This document shows positions 14,120 through 14,657 of a stretch of DNA of 14,657 nt, piece by piece; positions within the stretch are counted from its first letter, which is position 1, and every line of letters begins with the position of its first letter. The translations under genes were made by a program, and so were the position numbers. The DNA is taken from contig PMAM01000002.1 in the NCBI GenBank assembly GCA_003152595.1, positions 1 through 14,657 of the forward strand, written 5' to 3'. The notes below the pieces were generated by a model. It was given only the letters and a program-made list of their open reading frames with translations. It did no database searches and was not told where the DNA came from. The DNA comes from Acidobacterium sp. (GTDB taxonomy: Bacteria > Acidobacteriota > Terriglobia > Terriglobales > Acidobacteriaceae).

Positions 14120-14657
14120 CTCGTTGATTCTCCGAGCGGGGATGGGGTCTGGGGAAGGGACGGCGTTTGAGTCCCTTTCCCCAGACTCCCTGTCGGAAGA
14201 TTTTCCGGTTTTCCCGGCCAGAACATGACTGTCGGAGAGTGTAACTCTGCCTCTCCGGCGCTGCTGGTTTTTCTTTCGAACTCGTCGGGCGTGCGGTAAC
14301 CAAGGGCGGAGTGCAGTCGCTGCTGGTTGTAATACCGCTCGATGAACTCCTGCACGTGAGCCCGCAGGTGTTCCAGATCTGCGTACTCGTTGGCGTAGAT
14401 TTCCTCCCGCTTCAGGGTCTTGATGAAGCTCTCGCAGCTGGCGTTGTCGTACGGATTCGCCGGCCTGCTCATGCTCGGAAGCATGCCGTGGCTGGTCAGG
14501 ATCGCGACATATTCCGCCGAGGCATACTGGACTCCGCGATCCGAGTGATGCACCAGACCCGGAAGCGGCCGTCGCGATTCGATCGCCCCCTGCAGGGCTT
14601 CGATGGCCAGCCTGCTGGTCAGGGTTCGATCCAGCTTCCAGCCGACCACCCTTCGCG
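14116..14657 (-). CDS. IS3-family transposase OrfB, 3' part, continues past the window edge
   Basis: The frame is open to the edge (RRVVGWKLD at its start) and encodes the C-terminal part of a DDE (rve) integrase core. It shows the second catalytic Asp in VHHSDRGVQYAS and the Glu in NPYDNASCESFIKTLKREEI, then the family ending QQRLHSALGYRTPDEFE. The first catalytic Asp lies outside the window. The HSDRGVQY signature is of the IS3/IS150 subgroup, unlike the IS407-type remnant at 843-928. After the core there is an unusual Pro/Ser/Thr-rich tail of about 50 residues, part of which overlaps a strong hairpin, so the frame may run through non-coding terminal IS sequence. I could not identify the terminal inverted repeat or a target duplication. 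No frameshift is visible in the part seen. Confidence 0.93.
   Translation of the reverse strand, partial: RRVVGWKLDRTLTSRLAIEALQGAIESRRPLPGLVHHSDRGVQYASAEYVAILTSHGMLPSMSRPANPYDNASCESFIKTLKREEIYANEYADLEHLRAHVQEFIERYYNQQRLHSALGYRTPDEFERKTSSAGEAELHSPTVMFWPGKPENLPTGSLGKGTQTPSLPQTPSPLGESTR
14147..14186 (-). terminator. Strong hairpin inside the transposase 3' tail
   Basis: GTCTGGGGAAGGGAC (14147-14161) pairs with GTCCCTTTCCCCAGAC (14171-14186), 15 base pairs with one bulged base around a nine-base loop. No T-run follows on the minus strand, so it is not a typical intrinsic terminator. It may block read-through into or out of the IS, or be part of its end. Confidence 0.45.

Noticed and set aside
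1..14657. CRISPR array, phage structural genes, toxin-antitoxin pair
   Set aside because: No regularly spaced short repeats and no recognisable cas, phage or toxin-antitoxin proteins were found on either strand.

Overview
The window most probably comes from an Acidobacteriota genome (Terriglobia/Acidobacteriaceae type). The main reason is a roughly 1,100-residue TonB-dependent receptor with an N-terminal carboxypeptidase-regulatory-like domain (Oar-like) and no SusD partner. It sits with a Tat-exported Gfo/Idh/MocA oxidoreductase, an ExuT-like transporter and a LacI regulator, a combination common in that phylum. This placement is inference from protein style, not from a search.

Layout. Positions 1-290 hold the 3' part of a GC3-rich leftward gene of unknown function, then the 3' half of a tRNA-Pro(CGG) gene (288-337, minus strand) whose 5' half is missing. 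From the tRNA anticodon stem-loop onward the sequence changes character. A 14-bp core (321-334) is followed by a non-coding arm, and the same core plus a diverged arm with identical internal spacing recurs at 13836-13987. Between these two att-like sites lie an IS3-type orfA remnant (843-928), a six-gene leftward cluster (927-11511), a 720-bp divergent regulatory region, and a rightward LacI-family gene (12232-13311). To the right of the second att-like site is the 3' part of a different IS3-family transposase that runs off the window edge.

Function. Read in transcription order (right to left), the cluster encodes an outer-membrane TonB-dependent receptor, a NagB-type sugar-phosphate deaminase/isomerase, a Tat-exported Gfo/Idh/MocA oxidoreductase, an exported two-domain alpha/beta-hydrolase esterase, an ExuT-like hexuronate MFS transporter, and the tagaturonate epimerase UxaE. 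The likely job is acquisition and catabolism of esterified uronate-containing plant polysaccharide. In this picture the receptor imports oligomers, the esterase strips methyl or acetyl esters, the MFS protein moves hexuronates across the inner membrane, and UxaE links the galacturonate branch (tagaturonate) to the glucuronate branch (fructuronate). Uronate isomerase (UxaC) and the later reductase and dehydratase steps are not in the window. The divergent LacI protein is the obvious candidate regulator; the intergenic region carries palindromes and promoter-like motifs that fit this.

The least ordinary feature is the pair of att-like sites. Together with the severed tRNA-Pro they suggest that the uronate cluster is cargo of, or is trapped between, integrative elements stacked at a tRNA-Pro locus. 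No intact integrase gene is visible.
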